Below, in pieces: positions 27,514-37,616 of a stretch of DNA of 64,000 nt. Under the pieces are notes generated by a model. That model was given only the letters and a program-made list of their open reading frames with translations, searched no databases and was not told the DNA's origin. The position numbers and the translations under genes were made by a program. Position 1 is the first letter of the stretch; the number at the start of each line of letters is the position of its first letter. Origin of the DNA: Saprospiraceae bacterium (lineage in GTDB: Bacteria; Bacteroidota; Bacteroidia; Chitinophagales; Saprospiraceae); NCBI GenBank assembly GCA_016714085.1, contig JADJNW010000013.1:62001-126000 (forward strand), read 5' to 3'.

Positions 27514-29933
27514 TTAATCCTTGATGTCGGTAGCTTTGATCTTATTGATATTTTTTTGCGCAAGGGTATAATAATGTTTTGCCAATTCAGGCTCTTCAAT
27601 GCGTTCGTACAATTCTGCCAGTTGTAATAAAACTTTTTTTACATCTATATTGGGTTGACAAAGAGGCAGTATTGTAGTGTTAATGAGATCATTCCGAAGC
27701 CCAACGTAACCTTGATATTTTACGCTGGACTTAACAAAAGGGGCGGTTCTGGCACTTAGCCACTGGCGCAACACATTTTTATGATGATAGATTGCAAGCG
27801 TGTTTTCGCCGCGATTTTCAGATTGTCGCTGATAAAAAATATTTCCAAACTCAAGATTGACAAGCAAATCGTTGCGATCCAGGAAAAATGATTGTTCGAG
27901 CAAATCGATTGCCTTGTTTTCATCGCCTTCCTTCCGAGCAATCATTGCCAAATGATAATAAGGACGATTCAAGGCAGGAAGCTCTATGATGATGCGATCC
28001 AGCAATTTTTTAGCCGCATCGGTACTGTCTTTTGCTAATAATATCCGCGCCAATCGCGCTGCTTGTACGGTGCTGTAAGCGGTATCTATTTCATGTTGCA
28101 AATCATATTCGATCTTATTAATCAAGTTATTTACTTTTTCTTTATTATTTTGTAATAAATAGGTATAGAAAGGCGTGTCCAGAAGTTCTGGATACAAGCG
28201 GAATGCGCGTTCGTATTGCGCAAAAGCTCCCAGCGTATCTCCTTGATTTTCTTGGATAAAACCGTCCCAAATTAGCAATTCAACATGATTGGGGTCTAAA
28301 GTCAATGCCTGTTCGATATAATCTTTAGAATTTTCTAACCAACCCAGATTAAAAAGATACCCCGAATCATAAGGATTCAATTGCAATGCTTTTTTCAGGT
28401 CTTCTTTAGCTCTATTTTTATTTACATCGGTTGCATCATTATTTTGTAATATCATCAAACTTCGTAATGCGTAGTAAGGTGCAATGTCAGGATGGATTTT
28501 TATTGCCTGGTCAATAGCAGTTTGGGCAGCATTTTGATCGCCGTTTTCTATTGCTTCAATACATCTATTTGCCTGATTTGCAGCGCGTTGAAACTGATTT
28601 TTCTTATAAAAAACAAAACCAAAAGCCAGGATTATTACAATCCAAAGTAATAAGTAAAATTTATTTGTAAAGATTTTATTTCCTTGATCTGTATGGCGGA
28701 AAGCCGCCGCCGCCAGTATCGCCAGCATGGTAATAGCGCCCGAACCATAAAAAAGCGTAGAAAAAAATAATTCCCGGAAAGCAAAAGTTAATAAACCTGT
28801 AAAAAGCAAAATTGCCAACAAGCGCCGATATTGCTCGGTTTGCCCAATAATTTGTTGCCAAAATGCTGCTATCAAACTCAAGAAAAACAAGGCATAGCCT
28901 GCCAATCCAATAATACCTTTTTCTAATAAAATTTGTAAATAAGTATTATTTGTAAATCCACTATATCCTTGATATTCTTCCGCAATTTTACATTTATCAT
29001 TAATAAGCGGATAATTATTGCCACCTGCACCGAGCCAAAGATGATCTTTCGCCTGGCAAAGCCCACGTTTAATAATATCCATGCGGCCTTGCGTACTGCG
29101 CTGTTGCGACACGGTTTTGTTCATCGCCACGGTGGTCATAAGCGGCTGCATACTTGGCATCATAAAAGCCAGGATCAAGCCACCCGAAATGATAATGGGA
29201 ATTAATAAAGATTTTAAAGATAAATTGCGAAAGTATAATATAAGCATTATTGCTAATATCCAAAAAAACGCTAAGGATATATATGCGCCCCGCGAAAAGC
29301 TGATGAACACGCCCACATTAGCGAAAGCAAAACCCAGCAACCCCACGCCAATTATGAGTTTTGATTGTTTAAAAATGGCGCCCATTACTAAAGGAAAGGC
29401 CATAAAAGCAATCGCCAGCGTAGCCCATTCGTTATTGAGCAACTGGTACGGACTGAATAAACCTTTGAATTGAGAAGCATCCGACCAGCCCGTGATCTTT
29501 AATTGCACTTGTAATAAAAGAAAAATAAAAAATGCACCCATTGATAATAATGCGCCGTATCCTCCCAGTATTGTAAATATCAAATCGCGGGAAGTATTAT
29601 TTTGAAAAGTTAAGCGCAAAGTATAAAATAACAGGATAAAATATAATATCTTTTCAAACTGAAAGAGGCTATTGGGGCGATAAATGGAAAAAATATAATT
29701 AATAATTTCCAATGTAAATAATAATGTCAAGGCATAATCAGCCCAATAAAAACGAGGTAGAAACCTTTTCTCAGCGGGCGAAATTAAATTGGAAATTCCA
29801 ATGACCAGCCAGAAAAGAATAAGCGCAGGCAGCGCCAGTTGTATGTTCCAGAAGCCAATAACGCCGACCATATAGCAACGACCAGCGCTGAAATATTTTG
29901 CCAATTATAATCTTCTTTTTTTAATCGCAGCAT
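27514..29933 (-). CDS. O-antigen ligase family protein with TPR domain
   Basis: A polytopic inner-membrane protein with about 11-12 helices. The Wzy_C/WaaL-like core has the large periplasmic loop segment GAGGNNYPLINDKC...GFTNNTYLQILLEKGIIG, matching the H/NN-xxLxxLxExG region of O-antigen ligases. A C-terminal half of tetratricopeptide repeats follows (NPYDSGYLFNLGWLENSKDY, DPNHVELLIWDGF, NRPYYHLAMIARKEGD). It probably ligates or polymerises a lipid-linked glycan, with the TPR part as a periplasmic scaffold. The clear frame allows ATG 29871 (MVGVIGFW). A second frame from ATG 29933 (MLRLKKEDYNWQN...ALLASG) flows into it if one G is restored near 29849, giving SGNIQLALPALILFW and about 806 residues. 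I use that longer span with reserve. Confidence 0.75.
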
Positions 29934-30041
29934 AAAGTTTGATTGTCAATTTTTTTTTAAAATGACTAACAATTCTATAAAATTATCGTAAAACGAATCG
30001 GGGTCTTTCAATCAGACAAGGATAAACAAAATTACAAAAGA

Positions 30042-32069
30042 ATGAACACTCGTTATATCATACTTTACTTATCTGTATTTGTTGCGTTTTTGACTAATAA
30101 TAGTTGCAATAGTAAGGAAAAATCGGTTGATCCTTTAGCGCAAAATCTAAGTTTTGCAGGTGAAAACCGCCCCGAATTAGAAAAAGTGTTGACGCATTAT
30201 CGCCAGCAACCCGAGGATAGTTTAAAATTACAAGCAGCTATTGCATTGATTAGTAATATGGAGTGGCACCATTATTTTGCAGGTGAATGGATGGATCAAT
30301 TTGATCAAATATTTACAATAAGCGCTCATAAATCGGAAGCAGAACTCAAGAATATGAAGGATTCTATCCTTGCTGTTATTGGCGAACGGAACTCAAATAA
30401 CATAAAAAAAGTATATGATGCCCATGTAATGTCTGCTGAATATTTGATTCAAAATATCGATCAGGCCTTTGATGCCTGGCAGCGTGCCCCGGGTTCAGAA
30501 AATATTGATTTTGAGACATTTTGCAATTTTATTTTACCATATAAAGTGTTGAATGAGCGCACCGAAAACTGGCGAAGCGCATTGCAAGCGCGTTATGGCA
30601 AGATTTTATCCGATCCGATTCGCGGTGCTAGCGCTGATGAGGTGTTATGCGCGATGAATGATGAACTCGCCATCTGGTTTCGCTATACCGATCAGGTAGA
30701 AGATTATCCCGGCAGGATTAGTTTTTCTAATATGATGCAAGGGCAGCGCGGCAATTGCTCGGATATGAGCGCTTTGGCGATTTATGCTGGTCGGGCGCTG
30801 GGCATACCGGTAGCGATGGATTTTGTACCGCAGTGGGGCAATCATCAATTGGGGCACGTATGGAATACATTGATTATCAATGATAAAGAGTCTATTCCTT
30901 TTTTGGGTGCAGAAGGAAATCCCGGGGCTTACGCTGCTATTCAAGAGGGCGAGGCCAAACCCGCCAAGGTGTATCGGCGTACTCTATTGCCGCAGGAGGA
31001 CAGTTTTGCCGCGCAAGCAAGAGCCATAGGCATTTCAGAAGAAGATATGCCAGGCATTTTGATCAATCCTCGTTTGCAGGATGTTACATCATTATATACG
31101 ACGGTAGCAGATATTACAATTCAAGTAAATAAAAAAAGAAAAAAAGCGCTTTTTTTATGCCTTTTTAGAAGAGGTGATTGGTCGGCGATTGCCGGAAGTG
31201 TAATAAATAAAGAAGGTTTGGCGCATTTTAAAAATGTAGGACGAGATATTATATATATGCCGATGTTTTATAAAGATGGTAAATACGAACCTGCCGGAAA
31301 TCCTTTTATTTTGAATTTTGATGGCAGTGTCCGAGAAATTCAATCAGCTGAAAATCAGACACAAACGATTAAGGTAAATCGAAAATATCCTTTAAAATAT
31401 TCTCGTGTGTTGTGGTCTTTTGGCAATCACCTCACGGGTGCGCAGATCGAAGGTTCTGATTCGCCCGATTTTAAAAATGCGGTGGTGTTAAAGACGATTG
31501 AAGATGCTTTACCTGATTTTGGAGTTATTGAAGCCGGCGGTATTCAATATCGGGATCGCATTGATTATAATACTTTATGGCGGGAATTATATATCGAAAA
31601 TGCAAATACTTATCGTTATGTAAGGCTTCGCGTCAAAGATGATCAATTAATGCGGCTTGGCGACCTTGCTTTTTTTGAAAAAGAAGATCAAACGTCGCTC
31701 GGAGGGCAGCCTTTGGGTTCGGTGACAAATCCTGATTGGGCATTCGACGGCGTTGATGGTTATAGCATTATATATGATGAATCTTCGTTAAATCAATGGG
31801 TAGGCCTGGATTTGGGGGCACCCAAACGCATAGAGAAAATTCGTTATTTGATCTCGAATGATCGGAATCAGATTCAACCGGGTAATACGTATCAATTATT
31901 TTATTGGGATAGTGAATGGAAATCGCTTGGTGTAAAGAAATCGAAAGGATTATTACTAGAATTTGATAACGTACCTGCGGATGCCTTGCTATGGCTGCAT
32001 TGTACGGATTGTGAACAATGGGAAGAGCGGCCTTTTACGTATGAAAATGGGCAGCAAATATGGTGGTGA
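30042..32069 (+). CDS. Transglutaminase-like lipoprotein with C-terminal sugar-binding-like domains
   Basis: 675 residues with a lipoprotein signal ending TNNSCNS. The middle contains a transglutaminase-core fold: the nucleophile Cys239 in QRGNCSDMSALAIYAGRALG and the catalytic His272 in LGHVWN, matching papain-like transglutaminase or peptide-N-glycanase-like proteins. Two beta-sandwich segments follow, the last (VTNPDWAFDGVDGYSIIYD, WVGLDLGAPKRIEKIRY) resembling an F5/8 type C (discoidin) domain. It probably acts at the cell surface on peptides or glycopeptides. Family members sit in Bacteroidota polysaccharide or glycoprotein loci. It is transcribed away from the O-antigen ligase, with about 110 bp between them. 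Confidence 0.8.
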   Translation: MNTRYIILYLSVFVAFLTNNSCNSKEKSVDPLAQNLSFAGENRPELEKVLTHYRQQPEDSLKLQAAIALISNMEWHHYFAGEWMDQFDQIFTISAHKSEAELKNMKDSILAVIGERNSNNIKKVYDAHVMSAEYLIQNIDQAFDAWQRAPGSENIDFETFCNFILPYKVLNERTENWRSALQARYGKILSDPIRGASADEVLCAMNDELAIWFRYTDQVEDYPGRISFSNMMQGQRGNCSDMSALAIYAGRALGIPVAMDFVPQWGNHQLGHVWNTLIINDKESIPFLGAEGNPGAYAAIQEGEAKPAKVYRRTLLPQEDSFAAQARAIGISEEDMPGILINPRLQDVTSLYTTVADITIQVNKKRKKALFLCLFRRGDWSAIAGSVINKEGLAHFKNVGRDIIYMPMFYKDGKYEPAGNPFILNFDGSVREIQSAENQTQTIKVNRKYPLKYSRVLWSFGNHLTGAQIEGSDSPDFKNAVVLKTIEDALPDFGVIEAGGIQYRDRIDYNTLWRELYIENANTYRYVRLRVKDDQLMRLGDLAFFEKEDQTSLGGQPLGSVTNPDWAFDGVDGYSIIYDESSLNQWVGLDLGAPKRIEKIRYLISNDRNQIQPGNTYQLFYWDSEWKSLGVKKSKGLLLEFDNVPADALLWLHCTDCEQWEERPFTYENGQQIWW

Positions 32070-32107
32070 TGCTGGAAATTGGGATATTTAGAAATTAGGA
32101 AATTATT

Positions 32108-34288
32108 TTACAACTCTGTTAATTCCATCACCGATTCGCTATAAAGATTTTTACTTTGCATAAGTGACTGATGATTACCACTTTCTACGATTTTCCCATC
32201 TTCGATGATATAAATTCGATCCGCAATCGAAGCCGTTTTGGTGCGGTGGGTGACTAAAATAATGCCCATTTCGGAGCGTAATTTTTGTAATAAATCCAGG
32301 ATATGCCTTTCGGTATTGCGATCCATCGCGGAAGTTGCTTCGTCCAATAGTAATAATTGGGGTTTTTGATATAAAGCTCTTGCCAATGCCACCATTTGCT
32401 GCTGTCCGCCGGAGATATTCACGCCTGTTTCGCCGAGGATTGTTTCGTAGCCTGCCGGAAATTTCTGAAAAAATGCATCAAATCCATAATTTTCAAAAAA
32501 AGCGACGAAGGTTTCTTCATTCAATCCTTCGGGTTCTGATAATAAAATATTCGCTAATAAAGGCCCGTTAAATAGTTTAATTTGTTGAGGAACAACACCT
32601 AATAATTTACGCCAATCTGTAATGGAATAAGATTCCAAAGACTCCCCATTCAATATAATATTACCATTTTCAGGAATATAAAATCGTTGTAAAATTTGTA
32701 ATAAAGTACTTTTACCGCAGCCGCTTTCGCCCAGAATAGCAATAATTTCACCTTTACGAACTTCCAATGTAATATTTTCCAATAATAAAGGACGCCCTGT
32801 AAAACGGAAATCCAAATCTTTTACTTGTAAATAATCTAAATGTGTAAGTGACTGTTTATGTGACTCTTCATCGGGTTTATACTCCGGTACAAGCGTTGTA
32901 AATTCCTGCATTCGATCGAGCGCTACTTTGGCTTCTTGCAAAGCGATATTCGCATTGGCAATGCTGGCGGCAGAAGCCATCACCATACCGATGAGTTGCA
33001 CAATGGCCATGACCGCACCGATGGAAATGCTACCGCCCAAGACCAAAAAAGAGCTATACAAAATGATACCCACGATAAAAAATGTGCCCGCTATTTCGGC
33101 GCTTATCGCAAATGAAAGCCCCGTGATACCCAAATGATAACGCGCTTCCTGGAATCGCTCATAAAATTGATGTGTAATTCTGGAAAAGAAATTTTCTTTA
33201 CCCGCCACCTTGATCGTGCCAATGCCCTGGATCGTATCGATATAATTACTTTCATTATGTGCATAACTCACCATCACTTCGCGCTGCGCGTTCAGTATTT
33301 TTTTGTAAAAACGATAAACGATGAAAGTGAAAATTGGCAGCCAAAGCAAGGCCACCCAGCCAATATTCGGGCTATAAGAAAACAGCGCCACCATTCCTGC
33401 GATGACCATGACGACTTCTATTGCCAGGCTTGAAAATACAATGGCTACGGTCTGTTGAATCCTTGAAGTGTCGTTCATGCGGGCAATCAAATCACCCGTT
33501 TTGCGGGAATCAAAGAAAGGCTTGGGCAGTAAAAGTAAAGATTGGTAGAAATATTCCAGGATTCGGATATTAAAATCCTTGTTTTGTCGCAATAAAAACA
33601 GCTGTCGCAGATAAGTAAATAAGGTTTTGACTAATAATAAAAATAATAACAGCGCACATCCGACTACGAGGCGAACCGTATCGCCTTTGGGTAAAAAATC
33701 ATCTACCAATTTTTGAGAGAAAATAGCCACCGATAAGCCCAGCACGGAAATAATGACACCCAATGTAAAGGATGTAAGCAGCAGGTTTAAATCTATCTTA
33801 ATAAAATCATATATCCACTTTATTTTATACCAAAGACTTTCTTTATCAGCTGATTGAATGTTAGATGTTGCTTTTAATAATAATAATGTTTTTGACTGCC
33901 AAATGGATTCTAATTGTTCTGGGGAGAAATTCTTTATACTTGCTTCTGCCGGGTCGCCAATCAGGAAAGTATTGGAAGTAGCATCGTATTGATAGCAAAC
34001 CACAAAGTGCAGCAGGCTTTCTTCTTTCACAATGTGAAGAATACAAGGCGTATCGAGCGATTTCAAATGCGCTATATCCGCTTCAAAGCCTTCCGCTTCA
34101 AGCCCTGTGCGCTGGGCAGCCTGATATAATCCTAGCAAAGTCGCCCCGGTAGTGGATGTGCCGCTCCATTCGCGTAAGCGATCCAATGGTGCATTGCTAC
34201 CATAATATTTTAAAACGGAAAGCAGGCAGGCAGCGCCACAGTCGGTGGCATCGCGTTGCTCGGTATGATATTGTTGGAAACGATTCAT
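32108..34288 (-). CDS. Peptidase-containing ABC exporter (C39 bacteriocin type)
   Basis: 726 residues from ATG 34288 (MNRFQQYHTEQ). The upstream in-frame codons look non-conserved. The N-terminal C39 peptidase domain has the catalytic Cys in ATDCGAACL, His in LLHFVVCY and Asp in LIGDP. Six transmembrane helices follow, then an ABC ATPase with Walker A GESGCGKST, signature ISGGQQQM, Walker B LLLLDEATSAMD and H-loop VTHR. Such PCATs cleave double-glycine leaders and export the mature peptide across the inner membrane. The obvious substrate is encoded directly upstream (34386-34598), with a terminator-like hairpin between the two. No HlyD-type adaptor or TolC gene is in view. Confidence 0.92.
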   Translation of the reverse strand: MNRFQQYHTEQRDATDCGAACLLSVLKYYGSNAPLDRLREWSGTSTTGATLLGLYQAAQRTGLEAEGFEADIAHLKSLDTPCILHIVKEESLLHFVVCYQYDATSNTFLIGDPAEASIKNFSPEQLESIWQSKTLLLLKATSNIQSADKESLWYKIKWIYDFIKIDLNLLLTSFTLGVIISVLGLSVAIFSQKLVDDFLPKGDTVRLVVGCALLLFLLLVKTLFTYLRQLFLLRQNKDFNIRILEYFYQSLLLLPKPFFDSRKTGDLIARMNDTSRIQQTVAIVFSSLAIEVVMVIAGMVALFSYSPNIGWVALLWLPIFTFIVYRFYKKILNAQREVMVSYAHNESNYIDTIQGIGTIKVAGKENFFSRITHQFYERFQEARYHLGITGLSFAISAEIAGTFFIVGIILYSSFLVLGGSISIGAVMAIVQLIGMVMASAASIANANIALQEAKVALDRMQEFTTLVPEYKPDEESHKQSLTHLDYLQVKDLDFRFTGRPLLLENITLEVRKGEIIAILGESGCGKSTLLQILQRFYIPENGNIILNGESLESYSITDWRKLLGVVPQQIKLFNGPLLANILLSEPEGLNEETFVAFFENYGFDAFFQKFPAGYETILGETGVNISGGQQQMVALARALYQKPQLLLLDEATSAMDRNTERHILDLLQKLRSEMGIILVTHRTKTASIADRIYIIEDGKIVESGNHQSLMQSKNLYSESVMELTEL

Positions 34289-34323
34289 AAACAAGAACAT
34301 TTGGAGGGATAATGCTCGAAAGA

Positions 34324-34366
34324 AAAATAAATCCCAGCTTAACAATGCTTGCAAACTGGGATTTTT
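34324..34366 (-). terminator. Leaky terminator between precursor peptide and exporter
   Basis: AATCCCAG (34330-34337) pairs with CTGGGATT (34356-34363), and on the minus strand the stem is followed by ATTTTTCTTTC. Placed between the peptide gene and its exporter, it would allow more precursor than transporter transcript, a common bacteriocin arrangement. Confidence 0.6.
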
Positions 34367-34385
34367 TCTTTAACTAACACGAAGA

Positions 34386-34598
34386 TTAGCAAGCTGAACA
34401 AGAGTCATCTCCTCCACCGTGTCCGCCATAACTGCAGAATTGTGCAGCAGCAAACAAGCCAAAGAAGAAAATCAGTGGGCTTCTTAGAATAGCACCTGCA
34501 ACAAAAATTCTAAGTGCACTTCCGCAGTAGCCACCACCATTACGCAGACGCTGACCGCCTTCGATGTTAGACATTTGATTAAAAGAAAGAGTTTTCAT
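34386..34598 (-). CDS. Double-glycine-leader bacteriocin-like peptide
   Basis: A 70-residue precursor. The leader MKTLSFNQMSNIEGG has the hydrophobic spacing and Gly-Gly end that C39 exporters recognise. Cleavage would leave a 55-residue core QRLRNGGGYCGS..., with a hydrophobic centre (IFVAGAILRSPLIFFFGLFAA) and a Gly/Cys-rich tail ending DDSCSAC. Four cysteines in the core (YCG, QFCS, DSC, SAC) could form two disulfides. It may be a class II-type bacteriocin or a signalling peptide. The sequence cannot decide which. It lies directly upstream of the matching exporter. I recognise no named family beyond the leader type. Confidence 0.75.
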   Translation of the reverse strand: MKTLSFNQMSNIEGGQRLRNGGGYCGSALRIFVAGAILRSPLIFFFGLFAAAQFCSYGGHGGGDDSCSAC

Positions 34599-34738
34599 TG
34601 TAAAAGGGTTTAGAGTAATTGTGCCTACTCTGTTCTAGGTTTTTCGGCATCCACCTTATTACCAAATACAAATTGATAATCAATTCTTCGGTGGGGGGTA
34701 GAATGATAAGAATTGCTTAGGCTATAGAAATGATGGTG

Positions 34739-34746
34739 CAAATATA
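34739..34746 (-). promoter_or_regulatory. Possible -7 box of the peptide-exporter unit
   Basis: The minus strand reads TATATTTG (TAnnTTTG), about 140 bases upstream of the precursor start. No -33 element is visible. The position between the membrane-protein gene and the peptide gene is suitable. Confidence 0.28.
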
Positions 34747-34779
34747 TAAATATTTCTCACGTATTCACACCCTAAGTTA

Positions 34780-35418
34780 CTATAAAAATACAAAAAATAC
34801 AACAAAAATGGCCCAAATCGCCAAACCTGTGCCGTAAGTACCCAATACAAAAGGTATCCAGCGCTGTATGCCTCTTTTATCAATTTGATTTAAACCAAAG
34901 GCAGTGAGCAATATAAATGCCAGTACCACCAGGTTTATTATCTGCAATGGGTAGATGGCCCATTCCGGGAGTGCGGATGAATTGACCACATCATATAAAG
35001 ATAATCTTGGCATATAATTCAGATCTTCAACACTTTGCAAACCTCTTATTATAAATACAGCGATCATAATTACTTTTGAAATTACAAAAACGATAAAAGA
35101 TTTTGCAACAACCCCGAAAATAGCTTTAAAAGATATATTATATCGCAATAACAATGCTCCAACGTTAATGCAGATTGCAATAAAAACGATTTGCAATAAA
35201 ATATTCACCGGTGTCCAGAGAAAAACAGTCCAGGAAAACGAGCGCGCCATATTGGTTGCTTCCTGGATTTGTTCTATCGTGAGTTCGTGAATGAATGAAT
35301 CATAAAAAAATTGATCGGTGAGTACAAATCGATTGAGAATCAGGTTGTACGCTAATTCTACCAATATCATAATGGCAAGAATAAGACGTACATCAATTTG
35401 AAAGTATCTTTTCAGCAT
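34780..35418 (-). CDS. Polytopic membrane protein beside the bacteriocin-type locus
   Basis: 212 residues from ATG 35418 (MLKRYFQIDVR). About five transmembrane helices are visible: LILAIMILVELAYNLIL, WTVFLWTPVNILLQIVFIAI, SFIVFVISKVIMIAVFII, IINLVVLAFILLTAFGL and the C-terminal GTGLAIWAIFVVFFVFL. The overall look is like small Yip1/DUF-type membrane proteins, but no motif proves it. It is upstream of the double-glycine peptide on the same strand (about 180 bp apart), so it could be an immunity or accessory protein, or an unrelated neighbour. Function unknown. Confidence 0.7.
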   Translation of the reverse strand: MLKRYFQIDVRLILAIMILVELAYNLILNRFVLTDQFFYDSFIHELTIEQIQEATNMARSFSWTVFLWTPVNILLQIVFIAICINVGALLLRYNISFKAIFGVVAKSFIVFVISKVIMIAVFIIRGLQSVEDLNYMPRLSLYDVVNSSALPEWAIYPLQIINLVVLAFILLTAFGLNQIDKRGIQRWIPFVLGTYGTGLAIWAIFVVFFVFL

Positions 35419-35597
35419 ATGATGCAAATTTTTACTGGGGTTTGGTTTCCAGTGTGTTTTTACGGAAGTGCCTCAAAAAGGTTTTCCAAAATAGGAAAAA
35501 TTTAAAAAATTTCTCAAATGAATGATTTATAGTGGTGTAAATATATATGTATAAAATATTGTAGGACTGCACTTTAGAGCGGAATAAAGCAAAATCA

Positions 35598-36775
35598 TTA
35601 TATAAATAAACTTTGCGCAATGCCTCGTTCTAAGCCTCGCAGTTCTGCCAAGCCTTTCAAGCGACCGATTGCTGAGTATCCGGGATATGTCTTTTTTTTC
35701 AAATCATCGAGCATCTGATGCCCGTGGTCGGGCCGCATTGGAATGGAAATGCCTGTGCGTTGCATCAAAGTCAAGACTTCTTTTACTACTTGAGCCATAT
35801 TGGTATCGCCATCTAAATGAGCCGCCTCATAGAAATTGCCTTCTGCATCGCGTGCAGTATTGCGCAAATGCAAAAATGAATATGATCGCCAAATCGCTGT
35901 ATCATGTTTACTAAATTATTATCAGCCCTTACGCCATAAGAACCAGTGCAAAAGCAAAGCCCATTAGCAGGTGAAGGCGCTGCATCGAGCAGTTCCTGAG
36001 CGTCTTGTGCGGTGCTTACCACTCTTGGCAATCCCAGGATTGGATAAGGCGGGTCATCAGGATGAATCGCTAATTTCAAGCCTACTTCTTCAGCTACGGG
36101 AACGATTTGTTGCAAAAAATAATATAAATGTTGCTTGACTTTCGCCTCATCAATATGCTCGTAAGTCTTTAAAGCCGCCAGGATTTCCGATGTTGTGAAT
36201 TGTTCTTCGCTACCAGGCAAGCCAAGTAAAGCATTGCGAAATAAGGTTTCTTTTTCGGCTTCGGTCATTGTTTGAAAACGTTGCTCGGCACGAGCAATCT
36301 CTTCAGCAGTATAATCTTTCTCTGCATCGGGCCGTTGCAATAAAAACAGGTCGAATGCAATAAAAGCGGACTTTTCAAAACGCAAAGCTTTGCTGCCATC
36401 GGGCAGCGTAAAGGTCGGGTCGGTGCGCATCCAATCAAGGATTGGCATGAAATTATAAGTGATAACTTTTAATCCACAGATTGCCAGATTTCGTAAGCTT
36501 ATTTTATAATGCTCGATATATTGTTGATAATCAGCTGATTGTTTTTTAATATCCTCGTGTACGGGCAGGCTTTCGACCACCGTCCAAGTCAAACCAGCGG
36601 CTTCTACGGTTTGCTTTCGCTTCTGAATTTCTTCTACCGTCCAAATATCCCCGACGGGCAAATGGTGCAATGCAGTAACTACTCCCGTACAACCTGCTTG
36701 TCGAATATCCTGTAAACTCACTGGGTCGTTTGGCCCGAACCAACGCATGGTTTGTTCCATTAATATCATATCCAT
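35598..36775 (-). CDS. uxuA: Mannonate dehydratase UxuA (frameshift)
   Basis: Dehydrates D-mannonate to 2-keto-3-deoxygluconate in glucuronate breakdown. The N-terminus MEQTMRWFGPNDPVSLQDIRQAGCTGVVTALHHLP is nearly the family consensus (start at 36775, or 36760 for MEQT). The TIM-barrel core has AIHPDDPPYPILGLPRVVST, with metal-binding residues. The frame breaks at 35870/35871. Restoring one base (GG on the plus strand) joins IHFC to HLRNTARDAEGNFYEAAHL and runs on to MRPDHGHQMLDD and IGRLKGLAELRG, the usual end, giving about 392 residues (E. coli UxuA has 394). The rest of the protein looks fully functional. Last gene of the glucuronate operon with the SDR reductase (39 bp upstream) and GH67. 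Confidence 0.92.
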
Positions 36776-36814
36776 TGTTTTTGAAAATCAGTGCAAAAGG
36801 TATGATATCTTTTT

Positions 36815-37558
36815 TTAAAATCCAATCGAATTGCCGCCATCTACAGGGATAATCGTGCCCGTCATAAATCCTGCTTCATCGGTAGCCAAAAAATAAGCTG
36901 CATTGGCAACATCCTCTGGCATACCGAGTTTGCCCATCGGCGTACGCGACAATACGCGCGCTTTTCGCTGCGGATCGCCATTGAGCGCAGCAGAAGACAT
37001 ACTGGTAAGGATAAAACCAGGCGCAATGCAATTAACACGAATGCCCAGCGGCGAAAGCTCAACGGCCATCGCTCTTGTCATGCCTTCCACGCCTGACTTG
37101 GAGGCGGTGTAGGCAATCACTTGCGGCAAGCCATAATGCGCCGACATAGAACTAATATTAATAATATTACCGCTTCCTTTGGGAATCATCACTTTTACCA
37201 CTTCGCGCGTGAGCGCAAAAACGCTGGTCAAATTGGTCAAAATAATATTTTGAAAGTCCTCATTGCTCACATCCACCATCGGTTTTTTCATATTGATGCC
37301 GGCATTATTCACCAAAATGTCAATAGAACCGTGCTTTTCCATGATTTGCTGCACAAGATTCGGCAATAAGTCAAGTTTACTTAGATCAAAAACCATAAAT
37401 GCACAGTTTTCGCCAAGCTGGCGGCAAGCTTCTTCGAGTTTTTCCTGATTCCGACCAATAATATATGTGAAAATACCGCGCTGGGTGAATTTTTCAGCAA
37501 TTGCGAAACCGATACCTGAGGCTCCACCGGTTATAATTGATATTTTTTGTTGATTCAT
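36815..37558 (-). CDS. SDR oxidoreductase, probable fructuronate/mannonate reductase
   Basis: A 247-residue classical short-chain dehydrogenase. It has the nucleotide site TGGASGIG near residue 10, the NNAG motif, the catalytic Ser in NISSMSAHYG, the YTASK catalytic pair and the end GTIIPVDGGNSIGF. Between the alpha-glucuronidase and uxuA genes, the expected missing step is reduction of D-fructuronate to D-mannonate. In this position it is likely to replace the long-chain UxuB of E. coli. That assignment is inferred from context, not from a specificity motif. Gluconate or KduD-like activity is the main alternative. Confidence 0.85.
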   Translation of the reverse strand: MNQQKISIITGGASGIGFAIAEKFTQRGIFTYIIGRNQEKLEEACRQLGENCAFMVFDLSKLDLLPNLVQQIMEKHGSIDILVNNAGINMKKPMVDVSNEDFQNIILTNLTSVFALTREVVKVMIPKGSGNIINISSMSAHYGLPQVIAYTASKSGVEGMTRAMAVELSPLGIRVNCIAPGFILTSMSSAALNGDPQRKARVLSRTPMGKLGMPEDVANAAYFLATDEAGFMTGTIIPVDGGNSIGF

Positions 37559-37616
37559 TTTTTAAATATATAAATGTCTGATTAATAGAGTTTCATACAC
37601 TATATTGCGGCACGAG

